Positions 8,971-18,957 are shown, numbered from the stretch's first letter. The stretch is DNA of 64,000 nt from Moraxella pluranimalium (GCF_002014825.1 NZ_MUYU01000015.1:65520-129519); one strand, 5' to 3'. Program-made: numbers and translations. The notes: generated by a model from the sequence alone, not told the origin.

Positions 8971-10539
8971 TTATTTGCCCAGCAAAATCACCATTTTTGC
9001 CGTATGCTTCACCAAGCGGTCAAGCCAGCGACGAGCCACAATCATATCTAGCGCATCAGATGCATGGTTTTGGATATGTGCTGACTGCTCAATGATGGAT
9101 AGGCGGACATCGGTTTTTTGGGCTTTCATCAAATCACCAAATGCCACAAAGCTCTCCACAAACTGCTTGGGCAGCCGCTCAGGCATCTCAAGCAAAAACG
9201 CGCTCAATTCTTCGAACTGACTGATGGCTTCGACCATCAATGCCCTATCGACATCCGTTCTTAGCACATCAATAAACGCACTATGCACCAAATCTTCACG
9301 AAGTACACGGATATACACCACCAACTGTAGCAGTGCCATCAGATGCTCTTGGTCAGCTTGTGATTGGGGTACGGGCATTTTTTTGAGATATTTATCCACC
9401 TTGGCAAGGCAATCATCCAGTGATGCCACCGCCACCGTCGCACCCGAAATCTCACCACGACACGCCTTAATCACTTGGGCAAAGATATTGGCAGTCGTCT
9501 GACACAGCGCATCTTTGGCAGTAGCGATGGCGACCGCAGGCATCGAAAATAAGCTTTCATCGAGATAATGCGTGTTCGACGCATCGATACGCTCAGGAAT
9601 CAGTCTCTCAAGCAGTGCCTGAAAGCCACGAGTAAACGGCATAAACATCATCGCCCCCATCACACTAAATGCCGTGTGAAACAGCGCAATAATCAGCACA
9701 TTCTCCCAACCGACAAGCACGCCATCACGTACCTGCCACAGCACCACAGGCATCAGTACAAAGAACGCCACCACCGCCGTCACCACATTGAACACCACGT
9801 GTACCGCCGCCGTACGCTGCGCGCTCACCGTCGCCCCCATCGCTGCCAGTACCGCTGTAGCGACCGTGCCGATATTTTGACCGATGACCAGCGCCAATGC
9901 CTGTGGCAAATCAATCGCCCCGCCTGCCAATGCCGCCAAAGTCGCTGTAATCGCCGCACTCGATGACTGCAAAAGAATCGTCATCACAATGCCAATCAAC
10001 ACCAAAATCAGCCGTGTCATCAAGCCATCATTCGACCATCTGGACAAATCCACCTGCTCGGCAAAGCCCGCCATCGCTGATTGTAGAAAGTCAATCCCAA
10101 TAAATAGCAGCCCAAAACCCGCCAAAGCAAGTCCGAGTAATGCTGTGGTATTTTTGCCAAGCAGTTTCATCATTGCGCCCACGCCCACCATCGGCAGGGC
10201 AATCATCGACACCGAGAACTTGAGCCCCAAGAGCGCCACCATCCAGCCTGTGCTCGTCGTGCCGATATTGGCGCCGATGATGACACCGATGGCTTGGGTA
10301 AAGCTAAGCACCCCTGCACTCACAAAGCCAATAGTTGCAAGCGTCGTCGCCGTCGATGACTGCACCACCAGCGTAAAGCCAATGCCTGACATCATCGCCT
10401 TGGTCGGCGACCCTGTAAATCGCCCAAGCCACTGACGCAGACTCTCACCTGCCATCGCCTTGAGACTGTCGGTCATCAGACTCATACCAAGCAAAAATAG
10501 CCCAATACCACCTGATAGCTGAATGATGATTTGTTGCAC
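8971..10539 (-). CDS. Na/Pi cotransporter family protein (NptA/YjbB type)
   Basis: The 522-residue protein has two inverted Na/Pi repeats, each with the QSS signature: VQSSTATTL near residue 59 and LQSSSAAIT near residue 191. About eight or nine membrane helices span residues 1-310. A PhoU-like helical domain fills residues about 340-510, as in E. coli YjbB, which is linked to phosphate export. The start is GTG at 10539 with AAGGA five bases upstream. The racemase gene lies just upstream on the same strand (38 bases), so the two may be co-transcribed. Direction of phosphate transport cannot be decided from sequence. Confidence 0.9.
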   Translation of the reverse strand: MQQIIIQLSGGIGLFLLGMSLMTDSLKAMAGESLRQWLGRFTGSPTKAMMSGIGFTLVVQSSTATTLATIGFVSAGVLSFTQAIGVIIGANIGTTSTGWMVALLGLKFSVSMIALPMVGVGAMMKLLGKNTTALLGLALAGFGLLFIGIDFLQSAMAGFAEQVDLSRWSNDGLMTRLILVLIGIVMTILLQSSSAAITATLAALAGGAIDLPQALALVIGQNIGTVATAVLAAMGATVSAQRTAAVHVVFNVVTAVVAFFVLMPVVLWQVRDGVLVGWENVLIIALFHTAFSVMGAMMFMPFTRGFQALLERLIPERIDASNTHYLDESLFSMPAVAIATAKDALCQTTANIFAQVIKACRGEISGATVAVASLDDCLAKVDKYLKKMPVPQSQADQEHLMALLQLVVYIRVLREDLVHSAFIDVLRTDVDRALMVEAISQFEELSAFLLEMPERLPKQFVESFVAFGDLMKAQKTDVRLSIIEQSAHIQNHASDALDMIVARRWLDRLVKHTAKMVILLGK

Positions 10540-10577
10540 AATATTCCTTGTTTACTGATGGTTTTTTAAAAATCCAA

Positions 10578-11273
10578 TTAATCAGATGATAAAATAAATG
10601 TCGCCCCTGCCATCGCATGAATCTGCGCTGTGTCAAACACCGGCACGGGCACATCTGCTTCATTGATAAGCAGTCCAATCTCGGTACAGCCCAGCACCAC
10701 CGCTTGAGCGCCTTTTTCTAATAATGCTTGGATAATTGTCAAATACGCCTGCTTTGACTCATCACGCACCACGCCAAGCGTCAGCTCATCAAAGATAATC
10801 TGATGAATCACCGCCTGCTCTGATGGTGTCGGCACAATGCACTCAATGCCAAACTCTGCCATCTTATCCCGATAAAATGTCTCACTCATGGTAAATGCCG
10901 TGCCCAGTAGCGCCACCCGAGTGATGCTCTGCTGACCGATAGCCCCTGCGGTGGCATCGACGATATGGATAAATGGCACATCAATCACCGCCTGAATGTC
11001 GTCCGCCACCTTGTGCATGGTATTGGTCGCAAGCAAAATCCCATCAGCACCCAACTCGCACAATCGCTTGGCACTATTTGCCAATATCCGCCCCATCGCC
11101 TGCCACTCGCCTTGTCGCTGTAGATTGGCAATCACTTCAAAATTTAGACTATCAATCAACAAAGGCGCAGATGTATTCGCCCCGCACGCTTGATTAACAA
11201 GCTGATTGATACTTTGATAATACAGCACCGTCGATGCTGGCGACATACCGCCAATAATGCCAAGCGTTTTCAT
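10578..11273 (-). CDS. Aspartate/glutamate racemase, YgeA type
   Basis: This 231-residue protein has the Asp/Glu racemase fold from end to end: MKTLGIIGGMSPAST at the N-terminus, TNTMHKVAD near residue 85, and LGCTEIGLL near residue 195. In most aspartate racemases two cysteines act as acid and base. Here the first is replaced by threonine (ATNTMHK) while the second (GCTE) is kept. That Thr/Cys pair matches E. coli YgeA, an L-Asp/Glu-specific racemase. The protein is cytoplasmic and may supply D-amino acids or recycle them. Its neighbour downstream is the Na/Pi transporter. Confidence 0.88.
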   Translation of the reverse strand: MKTLGIIGGMSPASTVLYYQSINQLVNQACGANTSAPLLIDSLNFEVIANLQRQGEWQAMGRILANSAKRLCELGADGILLATNTMHKVADDIQAVIDVPFIHIVDATAGAIGQQSITRVALLGTAFTMSETFYRDKMAEFGIECIVPTPSEQAVIHQIIFDELTLGVVRDESKQAYLTIIQALLEKGAQAVVLGCTEIGLLINEADVPVPVFDTAQIHAMAGATFILSSD

Positions 11274-11358
11274 GAGTTTGTAGTCCTTATTTTACTAACC
11301 CTTTGATAATCCCGTCAATCAGCTGATGGATAGTTGCAAGTTGTTATTTAATTGCGTG

Positions 11359-12081
11359 CTAAGGAATCAACCAAGGCACAAGCACAGGTGCTAAAAACGC
11401 CGTCAGTACGCCATTTAAAATCAGCCCCAAAGTTGCATATGCCACATAGCGAGCACCCAGCTGCATTGACCGCACTGTACCAAGTGCGTGTGATGCACCG
11501 CCTAGCGACAGCCCCATGCCCATCGGCAGTCTAAGGCCACATCGATGCAACACCCACACGCCGATGATTTGCCCCACCACACCAGCAATCAGCACCGTCG
11601 CTGCTGCGATGCCGATGACACCGCCAAGCACTGTTGTCACTTCGATGGCAATCGGCATGGTCACTGACTTGGCGGCGGTGGCGACCATACTATCCGTGCT
11701 ACCGCCGAGCAGTCGCACCAATCCCACGCCCGTCACGATACCCACCACGCTACCGATGATTTGGGAGATGATGATGGGTAGCCACTGCGCTCGGATTTTT
11801 TGCCATTGGATATACAAAGGCACCGCCAAGCACACCACCACAGGCTGCAGCCAAAACGTGATGTAATTGCTTGCTTTTTCAAAGCTTGACCACTCAATAT
11901 CCAGCACCATCAACACAGCAATCACCACCACTGTCGTGACCAATGTCGGATTGATCAATGGCTGTCCTGTACGCTGACGCAGCCATACGGACAATTCAAA
12001 TACCCCAATCAGCAGCATGAGTAATAAAAATGGACTTCTCAACAGCTCATCACCGAGGGATAACCACTGCTGCTGCATCAT
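11359..12081 (-). CDS. lrgB: LrgB family membrane protein
   Basis: The 240-residue protein has about seven membrane helices and the LrgB signature runs KSVTMPIAIEV and GGASHALGT. The start is the ATG at 12081, which overlaps the lrgA stop by four bases (ATGA) and has AGGAG upstream; the open frame to 12135 is an extension into lrgA. LrgAB/CidAB proteins modulate murein hydrolase export in staphylococci and act in pyruvate or glycolate transport in other lineages. Which applies here is not visible. Confidence 0.9.
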   Translation of the reverse strand: MMQQQWLSLGDELLRSPFLLLMLLIGVFELSVWLRQRTGQPLINPTLVTTVVVIAVLMVLDIEWSSFEKASNYITFWLQPVVVCLAVPLYIQWQKIRAQWLPIIISQIIGSVVGIVTGVGLVRLLGGSTDSMVATAAKSVTMPIAIEVTTVLGGVIGIAAATVLIAGVVGQIIGVWVLHRCGLRLPMGMGLSLGGASHALGTVRSMQLGARYVAYATLGLILNGVLTAFLAPVLVPWLIP

Positions 12082-12455
12082 CGCACACGCTCCTGATGCT
12101 CGAGATGACGAGATTTTTGTAATCTGCGTAGCCAAGTATATGAACCTGCCGTGCTAATCAGCACCAGTATCGTACTTATACTTACGCCAACAAGCAGCAC
12201 CCACAAATCATCACGGATGATGTCCAGATACTGCATGATAGAGATACACGCAGGAATGACCAGTAGCACCAAATAATCCATCAGCACTTTGGCAAGTTTT
12301 TCGACAGTAGCAAGCTTGACCAAGCCTGATTGTAATGCAACAAACAGCACCACCAAACCAATCACGCTCGGCGGTAGTGGCAAATCAGTCAACGCGATGA
12401 TGACCTGCCCGATGAACAAACAGCCAAATATCACCAAAAATCCCTTTAAAAACAT
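12078..12455 (-). CDS. lrgA: LrgA/CidA family holin-like protein
   Basis: The 125-residue protein has four predicted membrane helices. The motif LPLPPSVIGLVVLF near residues 25-40 is the LrgA/CidA signature. It is the first gene of a translationally coupled pair with lrgB (4-base overlap). The basic C-terminal tail (about residues 105-125) is cytoplasmic. The family is compared with phage holins, and in several bacteria the pair is a pyruvate channel. No LytTR or LysR regulator gene is adjacent. Confidence 0.88.
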   Translation of the reverse strand: MFLKGFLVIFGCLFIGQVIIALTDLPLPPSVIGLVVLFVALQSGLVKLATVEKLAKVLMDYLVLLVIPACISIMQYLDIIRDDLWVLLVGVSISTILVLISTAGSYTWLRRLQKSRHLEHQERVR

Positions 12456-12497
12456 GACAAGCTCTTTTTATTTATCATTATAGGTATCATCAGCCAA

Positions 12498-13751
12498 TTA
12501 AGATTTTAGCCCCATGGCATAAGTCGCCACCAATGGCTTAATCCCAGGGATTTTATCAAAACACACCAAGCCGACATTACGAGCAAATTTCATCACAGGA
12601 TTAGGATGGGTAAAGCTACCGACCACAGTATCACAGAATTTGATGACGCGTTTTTGGTCAGCTAGACGTGATTTTTCATAATGTGCTAGGCGGTCATATC
12701 GCCCAAAGTCCACCGCATCACCATCATCTGCTAGTGCTTGGGCAAGTAGATTGGCCAGTGCATAAGCATCTCGTAGGCACAGATTGAAGCCCTGACCTGC
12801 CACAGGATGCAGGGTATGTGCTGCATTACCCATGATGACAAATCTGCCTGCCACCTGACGATGTGCCAGCACCTTAGATAGCGGATAAGCACCTCGTTTC
12901 CCAGTCGCCACGAAGCGTCCAGCATCTGCTCCAAACACCGCCTGTAGGGTCGATAGGTATTTATCATCATCTTCAAGATACTGCTGCTCTTCTCCTTTTG
13001 GACAGATAAACACCACCGAACGGCGATAACCTGCAGTCTGATCTGTACCGCCATCACCCACGCCATCGGTCAGTGGTAGCACCGCCAACGGCCCAGCTTC
13101 GCTGAATCGCTCAATCGCTTCATGGCGATGTGGCTTATCCGTCTGTACCACGCCTACGATACCCACCTGCTGATAGTCATGTGTATCGACATCGATGTGT
13201 AGTAACTGTCTGACCTTCGAATGCTGTCCATCACACGCCACGACCAGTGGTGCTGACAGTGTCTGCACGCCATCATCATTTTCTACAGTGATACTTGCCA
13301 TCTGCTCATCTTGGGCGATGTCTGTCACGGTAGCACCATCAATCAGTGTAATCAACTCGTTTTGTTGTACTGCCACGAGTAGCTGTCTGCCCAGATAGGC
13401 ATTTTCCATCACCTGTCCAAAGCTCTCAACGCCTTCTGCCTGCTTATCCAAGGTCGCTCGACCAAAGCTACCCAGCTCACTGATCAACACCTTATCAATC
13501 CGACAAGCATGACTTTGCAAGCGATCCCACAGCCCGATTTCTTGATAAATCTGCACCGTACGACGTGACAAAGCCGTGTTACGCGCATCCAGATAATGCG
13601 CGCGTGCCGTGTCCGCTTCAGGCTCAATGACAGGATAGCGACTATGTTCAACCAGCGTGCTTTTGATGCCATGATGCGCCAAAAGCAGTGCAAATGACAG
13701 CCCGACATGACCGCCGCCGACGATTAATACATTAGGATTGCTCAAATTCAT
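12498..13751 (-). CDS. ubiH: UbiH/UbiF/COQ6 family FAD monooxygenase, probably UbiH
   Basis: The 417-residue enzyme has an N-terminal FAD motif (VLIVGGGHVGLSFALLLA, residues 8-25) and the second flavin motif GNAAHTLHPVAGQGFNLCLRD around residues 305-325. This family hydroxylates ring positions during aerobic ubiquinone synthesis. The HPVAGQGFN run is closest to UbiH (2-octaprenyl-6-methoxyphenol hydroxylase), but UbiF, UbiI and UbiM are close relatives. It is predicted to be membrane-associated with the Ubi complex. It stands alone, 42 bases upstream of lrgA on the same strand. ispB, which supplies the octaprenyl tail, lies elsewhere in the window. Confidence 0.85.
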   Translation of the reverse strand: MNLSNPNVLIVGGGHVGLSFALLLAHHGIKSTLVEHSRYPVIEPEADTARAHYLDARNTALSRRTVQIYQEIGLWDRLQSHACRIDKVLISELGSFGRATLDKQAEGVESFGQVMENAYLGRQLLVAVQQNELITLIDGATVTDIAQDEQMASITVENDDGVQTLSAPLVVACDGQHSKVRQLLHIDVDTHDYQQVGIVGVVQTDKPHRHEAIERFSEAGPLAVLPLTDGVGDGGTDQTAGYRRSVVFICPKGEEQQYLEDDDKYLSTLQAVFGADAGRFVATGKRGAYPLSKVLAHRQVAGRFVIMGNAAHTLHPVAGQGFNLCLRDAYALANLLAQALADDGDAVDFGRYDRLAHYEKSRLADQKRVIKFCDTVVGSFTHPNPVMKFARNVGLVCFDKIPGIKPLVATYAMGLKS

Positions 13752-14017
13752 GTGATTTTGCCAAACTTGATAAAAATTGTCTGTTATTCTACACCTTTAC
13801 GCCATAGATGACCAGTTTGCACAGAGACAAATTCGTTAATCTATCACAAGCCAAACTAGTTTTATATGATTTTACTAATTTTTTGAAAACTTGTAATAGT
13901 TTTTGGCTATGATAAAGATAACTACAAGCAATTTCTCTGAGCACCATCATCATGCTACAATGTATCTTGTTTGCGATTTTATTGCAATAAATCTACCAAT
14001 GATAAGAAGCAAAGCTT

Positions 14018-15181
14018 ATGACTCATCACGCACCAAGCTTATCCGAAAAATTTACCATCGCCATGATTGGCTTTTTTGCCTTTTTGCAAGTGTATTCTGT
14101 GCAGGCGATTTTGCCCGTGTTGATTGCTGATTTGAATGCCAATGAAATCGAAGCAGGGATGGCTGTCGGCGCGACGGTACTTGCCATTGCTGTGATTTCA
14201 CCATTTATCGGGATGCTGTCAGATGGTATTGGGCGTAAGCCATTTATTGTTGGTGGTTTATTGTTGCTCGCCATTCCTACAGGTCTGATTGGCATCAGTA
14301 GTAGCATGAGTGAGATTACCGTGTGGCGATTTTTACAGGGAATTAGCGTACCAGGGATTACGGTGGTGCTGATTGCTTATATTAGTGAAGAATATAGCGA
14401 ACACATCGCGACGATGATGGCTTTGTATGTGTCGGGCACGGTGCTTGGTGGCTTTAGTGGGCGGTTTTTTGCAGGGCATTTGGAGCATTTTATTGGCTGG
14501 CGATACGGCTATGGTGTGATGGCGATTTGTACGCTGATTGGGGCATTATGGGTGCTAAAATCCTTGCCAAAGTCCAAAAATTTTGTGGTCAGCGAATCAT
14601 TCAAAGAAGCCTTTGAGACACTTACATCTCACGCCAAAAATCCCCACGTCATCAGCAGTGGTATTCTGGGTGCGTGCGTATTATTTACCTTGGTCGGCTG
14701 TTTTACTTTTGTCAATTTGCATTTATCCGACGCACCTTATCAGCTGAGCACGGCTGATCTTGCCAATATTTTTAGCATCTATCTGATTGGTATGGTGATT
14801 ACGCCACTATCCGCCAAAATCACTACACGATTTGGTATGACGACCACCATCATACTGGCGGTGCTGACGTCTGCCATTGGCATTGGCATGACTTTATTGA
14901 CACCATTATGGGTGGTGATTGTCGGGCTGACTTTGATGTCATCGGGTGTGTTTGTCACCCAATCGGCGACGATTAGCTATCTGACCAGTCATGTCAAGCA
15001 AGGTCGCTCATTGGCATCAGGGCTGTATTATATGTCCTATTATGGTGGTGGCTTTGTTGGTGCATGGATTTGTGCGATTGCTTATGCACAGGGTCAGTGG
15101 CTGTGGACAGTTGGGCTGATTTTAATTTTGCAAGTAATTGCACTAGGTATCGTAGTGGGCTTTATGCGTGGGCGTGAATGA
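14018..15181 (+). CDS. MFS transporter, YnfM-like
   Basis: The 387-residue protein has about 12 membrane helices. The loop 2-3 motif DGIGRKPFIVGG (near residue 70) is the conserved MFS motif A. The closest family by eye is the YnfM/arabinose-efflux-like DHA1 group (12 TM drug or sugar-derivative exporters). The start MTHHAPSL at 14018 has AAGAAG upstream. Substrate is not predictable. It lies between ubiH (divergent) and a convergent small antitoxin-like gene. Confidence 0.85.
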   Translation: MTHHAPSLSEKFTIAMIGFFAFLQVYSVQAILPVLIADLNANEIEAGMAVGATVLAIAVISPFIGMLSDGIGRKPFIVGGLLLLAIPTGLIGISSSMSEITVWRFLQGISVPGITVVLIAYISEEYSEHIATMMALYVSGTVLGGFSGRFFAGHLEHFIGWRYGYGVMAICTLIGALWVLKSLPKSKNFVVSESFKEAFETLTSHAKNPHVISSGILGACVLFTLVGCFTFVNLHLSDAPYQLSTADLANIFSIYLIGMVITPLSAKITTRFGMTTTIILAVLTSAIGIGMTLLTPLWVVIVGLTLMSSGVFVTQSATISYLTSHVKQGRSLASGLYYMSYYGGGFVGAWICAIAYAQGQWLWTVGLILILQVIALGIVVGFMRGRE

Positions 15182-15207
15182 GATATTAAGTTTGAAGGTG
15201 GGATATT

Positions 15208-15444
15208 TTATGAATGCACCCAAGCCAAAAATGCTTCTTCATTCTCAAAATCAGGCATTGGCTTAAATTCAGTATCCATCATCGCTTTCATGCGGTTCAA
15301 GTCATAATCGAACTCGCCATTAGTATAACTTGGCGTTGGATTTAGCGTTGCAATCAGCTTGCCATTTTGGGTGATAGCCAAAGGTGCTTGCAAATTGGCA
15401 ATTTGCTCTTGTACCGCCATTGGTAATGTTGCAATATCAATCAT
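15208..15444 (-). CDS. Orphan Phd/YefM-like antitoxin
   Basis: The protein has 78 residues. The N-terminal half fits the Phd/YefM pattern, ending in PLAITQNGKLIATLNP (about residues 20-36), equivalent to the ITxxGKPVAVLxP strand of prevent-host-death proteins. The C-terminal half is acidic and probably the flexible toxin-binding part. AGGGG precedes the ATG. No toxin gene flanks it: downstream is the MFS gene on the other strand, and the 82 bases upstream hold no frame. It may be a remnant or a solitary regulator. Confidence 0.6.
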   Translation of the reverse strand: MIDIATLPMAVQEQIANLQAPLAITQNGKLIATLNPTPSYTNGEFDYDLNRMKAMMDTEFKPMPDFENEEAFLAWVHS

Positions 15445-15526
15445 AAATTTACCCCTAGTTGGTGGCTGTACTTATTTTAGCATCAAACTTATCAAAGCCC
15501 AACCACCAAAACCATCTCAAACAAAC

Positions 15527-17563
15527 CTAGCCCCGCTTTTTTGCCGCTAGCATCGCTTGGATATTGGCAAGATAATCTTGTGCCACTTGCTTAGGATCTT
15601 GTTTGATTGCGCCTTTTTTGGCAGGATAATCAATATGCTCAAGTGGCAATTCATCCAAGAATCGTGATGGCGTGGTATCTTTGAGATCCTTACCGGCACG
15701 GCGTTTTTTGGCAAGTAGTAGCGTCAGCTCTTGGCGAGCACGAGTGATACCGACATACATCAGGCGTCGCTCTTCTTCGATGCTATCTGTAATGATCGAA
15801 TTGCGATGTGGCAAAATCTCTTCTTCACAGCCAATAATATACACAAAATCAAACTCAAGCCCCTTAGCAGCGTGCAAGGTCATTAAGTTTACCTTATTGG
15901 TATTTTCTTCTTCTTGCTGTTGTTCAAGCATATCAAGCAACACAAGCTTACGAATCACCGCATCAATGGTCTGCTCATCTTCATCTTCGGCACGGTTAAT
16001 CAGTGCGGTGATACTTGAGTACAGCGACTCAATATTATCAAGGCGCACCTTTTCTTGTTGTGGTGTTTTGGCATCTGATTTGACATAATCAATGTAGCCA
16101 GTCTCAACAATCATCTGACGCACCAATGGCATCGGATCAGAATTATCATATAAATCGCGCGTATATCGCTCGATAAATTCCCCAAAATCCGCCAAAGTAT
16201 TGCTCGCCTTATTGCCGACAGCGGATTTTAGCCCTGCATGGCTACACGCTGCCAATAGCGAAATGCCATATTCTTGGGCAAGCAGTCCAAGCTTTTCAAG
16301 CGTCGCTGAGCCTAGACCACGCTTAGGCGTATTGATAATCCGCAAAAACGCCGCATCATCATCAGGATTGATGATAATTCGCAAATAACTCATCACATCC
16401 TTAATCTCAGTACGAGCAAAGAACGATGTGCCACCAGACAGCTTATAAGGAATGTCCAGCTGTCTTAGCTCAGTTTCCAAAATCCGTGCCTGAAAATTAC
16501 TCCGGTACAAGACCGCATACTGCTCCCAAGTGTTGTCATGACGCAGGCGATGGGTGAGAATCTCTTTGGCGACACGCTCCACTTCATCCAAATCACTCGG
16601 GCAAGTAATCACACGAATCAGCTCGCCATGCCCCTTATCCGACCACAGCGATTTTTCAAAAATGTGCTCATTGTTGGTGATGACCGAGTTGGCGGCATTT
16701 AGGATGCGATTGGTTGAGCGATAATTTTGCTCAAGCTTCACCACCGTCAATGATGGGAAATCTTCTTTGAGCAGCGCCATATTCTCAGGCTTAGCACCAC
16801 GCCACGCATAGATCGACTGGTCATCATCACCAACGACCGTAAAGCGTGCTGTCACACCGACAAGCAGCTTAATCAGCTCATACTGCGCCGTGTTGGTATC
16901 TTGATATTCATCGACCAGCAAGTAACGCACACGGTTTTGCCATTTGTCACGCACATCTTTATTCTCGGTCAAAATCCGCACCGGCATCACAATCAAATCA
17001 TCAAAATCCACCGCATTATACGCACGCAGGTTACGCTCATACAATCCATACAGATGCGCAAACATCATATCTTCGGGATCTTCGATGGTCTCGGCTGCCT
17101 GCTCAGGACTGACCAAATCATTTTTCCAATCCGAAATCATCTTAATGGCTTTTGCCACCAGCTCCCGACTCTCAGCACCACTCATATTGTCACGGGTCAT
17201 CAGCTCCATCAACAGACGCTTGGAATCATCGCTATCCATGATCGAAAAGTTGGATTTGAGCGGTGTATTTTTTAGCTCAAAGCGCAAGAATTGTAAGCCA
17301 AAATGGTGAAATGTTGATACCGTCAAGCCACGAGTTTTCTCGCTTGGTAGTAGCTTTTGGACACGAGCTTTCATCTCCCTTGCCGCCTTATTGGTAAAGG
17401 TCATCGCCGTGATGCGATCGGCGGGGATATTGCAGTTTTGGATGAGATGGGCGATTTTGCGGGTAATTACCGATGTTTTGCCCGACCCTGCACCTGCTAG
17501 CACCAAAAGTGGCCCTGAAACATGGATCATCGCTTCGTGTTGTCGTGGATTTAACTGGCTCAT
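15527..17563 (-). CDS. rep: ATP-dependent DNA helicase Rep
   Basis: The 678-residue protein is an SF1A 3'-5' helicase. The Walker A motif AGAGSGKT is near residues 22-29, motif II is VDEYQDTN near 218, motif III GDDDQSIYAWRGA near 245, motif IV QNYRSTN near 279, and motif VI VGITRARQEL near 600. Length and the N-terminal MSQLNPRQHEAM fit Rep better than UvrD (about 720). Rep clears proteins ahead of replication forks. It is a single gene in its own unit; an AAA/DUF4143 gene lies upstream on the same strand. Confidence 0.95.
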   Translation of the reverse strand: MSQLNPRQHEAMIHVSGPLLVLAGAGSGKTSVITRKIAHLIQNCNIPADRITAMTFTNKAAREMKARVQKLLPSEKTRGLTVSTFHHFGLQFLRFELKNTPLKSNFSIMDSDDSKRLLMELMTRDNMSGAESRELVAKAIKMISDWKNDLVSPEQAAETIEDPEDMMFAHLYGLYERNLRAYNAVDFDDLIVMPVRILTENKDVRDKWQNRVRYLLVDEYQDTNTAQYELIKLLVGVTARFTVVGDDDQSIYAWRGAKPENMALLKEDFPSLTVVKLEQNYRSTNRILNAANSVITNNEHIFEKSLWSDKGHGELIRVITCPSDLDEVERVAKEILTHRLRHDNTWEQYAVLYRSNFQARILETELRQLDIPYKLSGGTSFFARTEIKDVMSYLRIIINPDDDAAFLRIINTPKRGLGSATLEKLGLLAQEYGISLLAACSHAGLKSAVGNKASNTLADFGEFIERYTRDLYDNSDPMPLVRQMIVETGYIDYVKSDAKTPQQEKVRLDNIESLYSSITALINRAEDEDEQTIDAVIRKLVLLDMLEQQQEEENTNKVNLMTLHAAKGLEFDFVYIIGCEEEILPHRNSIITDSIEEERRLMYVGITRARQELTLLLAKKRRAGKDLKDTTPSRFLDELPLEHIDYPAKKGAIKQDPKQVAQDYLANIQAMLAAKKRG

Positions 17564-17646
17564 GACTGCTCTTTGTTATCGCTAAAACTGGTTATTATAA
17601 AAGATTTTTGGGGGAAATGGGGAAAATTTGCCAATCATCACACTCA

Positions 17647-18957
17647 TCACTGCTTATCAAACAATTGACCAAATGCACCGATAGCGTACAAAGGCACATT
17701 CATCATCCACTCTTGTTCACGAAAATCCGCCATCGAAAACCGCAATGCCCATGTTGGCCGATAGTCATCCACATACACTTTTAAGCTTTTTGATTTTAGA
17801 TTTTCTTCAGCTTTTACTTCAATCGGTACAACGGATTGAGCATATTGCACCACAAAATCCACTTCCGCCGTGCCTTTTTCTTTTGCCCAATAATGCACCC
17901 GATAAGGCTGCACCACCATCAATTGCTGTAGCACATATTGCTCGGTCAAAGCCCCCTTAAACTCCGAAAATAATCGATTGGCTTCAAGTAGCACCGTAAA
18001 ATCAAGCTCGCTCATAGCGCCAAGCAATCCCACATCTAGCATAAACAGCTTAAATGCGCCATCAGCATAAGCTGAAATTGGCAAATGTGGTTTTTTGATT
18101 CGATCAACTTTGTGCACCAATCCACTATCAATCAACCATTGTAGTGCAATTTCATAATCTTTACTTCTTGCACCTTTTTGCAGTTCAGAATAGATGAATT
18201 TTTTATTTTCTTTTGCTAATTGGATTGGAATGCTCTGCCACATCGCACGCACCCGCTGTAGTGTCTGCGTATCGCTGATGTGCTTAGAAAAATCCTGCTC
18301 ATAAGCCATCAACAATGCCCGTTGTACGCTTCTGACAGCATCCAAATTTTGGGTATCAATAAAGGTCTGCACAGCTTCAGGCATACCGCCCACTGCATAA
18401 TACAGTCTTAATAAATCAATCAATTGAGATTTCATAATCTGCATCATTGACCAGTCCCTATGCTGAATCAATGATAACAACCGCTCCTGATTCATCGCCA
18501 GCAAAAACTCTTCAAAATCCATCGGGTACAAAGCCAAAAAATCCACCTTACCCACAGGAAATGATGCCTGATGATGAATGGATACGCCAAGCAATGACCC
18601 TGCGGCAATAATCGCATAATCAGGCGCATTTTCATAAAAATATTTTAAAGAGCTGATGGCTTTTGGTACTGCTTGAATTTCATCAAAAATCAGCAAAGTA
18701 TTAATCGGATCAATATCGACACCCGACTCAATTTGTAAACCCAAAATCAAGCGATCAATATTAAAATCTTGCTCAAACAATGCCTGCATTCGTGGATTGT
18801 GATCAAAGTTGATATAAGCCACCTTGTCAAAATGCTGTCGCCCAAACTCTTTCATCGCCCAAGTTTTACCCACCTGCCTTGCGCCTTGGATAATTAATGG
18901 CTTGCGTTTTGGATGAGTTTTCCAAAGTTCGAGTTTTTTTAGTATGTGGCGTTTCAT
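17647..18957 (-). CDS. AAA ATPase with DUF4143 domain (orphan)
   Basis: The 436-residue protein has an AAA_14 ATPase core followed by DUF4143. Walker A is GARQVGKT (residues 25-32) and Walker B is LLIFDE (87-92). The C-terminal part holds AEVDFVV followed by VPIEVKAEE (near residues 370-395), an E/D...E-x-K arrangement like PD-(D/E)XK nucleases, typical of DUF4143. The start chosen is the ATG at 18957; a GTG four codons upstream is possible. The function of this common prokaryotic family is not established; ideas include mobile-element or defence ATPases. Its promoter region carries a striking iteron-like array. Confidence 0.85.
   Translation of the reverse strand: MKRHILKKLELWKTHPKRKPLIIQGARQVGKTWAMKEFGRQHFDKVAYINFDHNPRMQALFEQDFNIDRLILGLQIESGVDIDPINTLLIFDEIQAVPKAISSLKYFYENAPDYAIIAAGSLLGVSIHHQASFPVGKVDFLALYPMDFEEFLLAMNQERLLSLIQHRDWSMMQIMKSQLIDLLRLYYAVGGMPEAVQTFIDTQNLDAVRSVQRALLMAYEQDFSKHISDTQTLQRVRAMWQSIPIQLAKENKKFIYSELQKGARSKDYEIALQWLIDSGLVHKVDRIKKPHLPISAYADGAFKLFMLDVGLLGAMSELDFTVLLEANRLFSEFKGALTEQYVLQQLMVVQPYRVHYWAKEKGTAEVDFVVQYAQSVVPIEVKAEENLKSKSLKVYVDDYRPTWALRFSMADFREQEWMMNVPLYAIGAFGQLFDKQ

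Noticed and set aside
9568..10435. Long plus-strand frames opposite the Na/Pi transporter gene
   Set aside because: Antisense shadows with His/Arg/Pro-rich composition and no family resemblance.
10578..11273. Racemase as an inactivated enzyme because a cysteine is missing
   Set aside because: Threonine at that place matches the active YgeA type, and the remaining sequence is intact.
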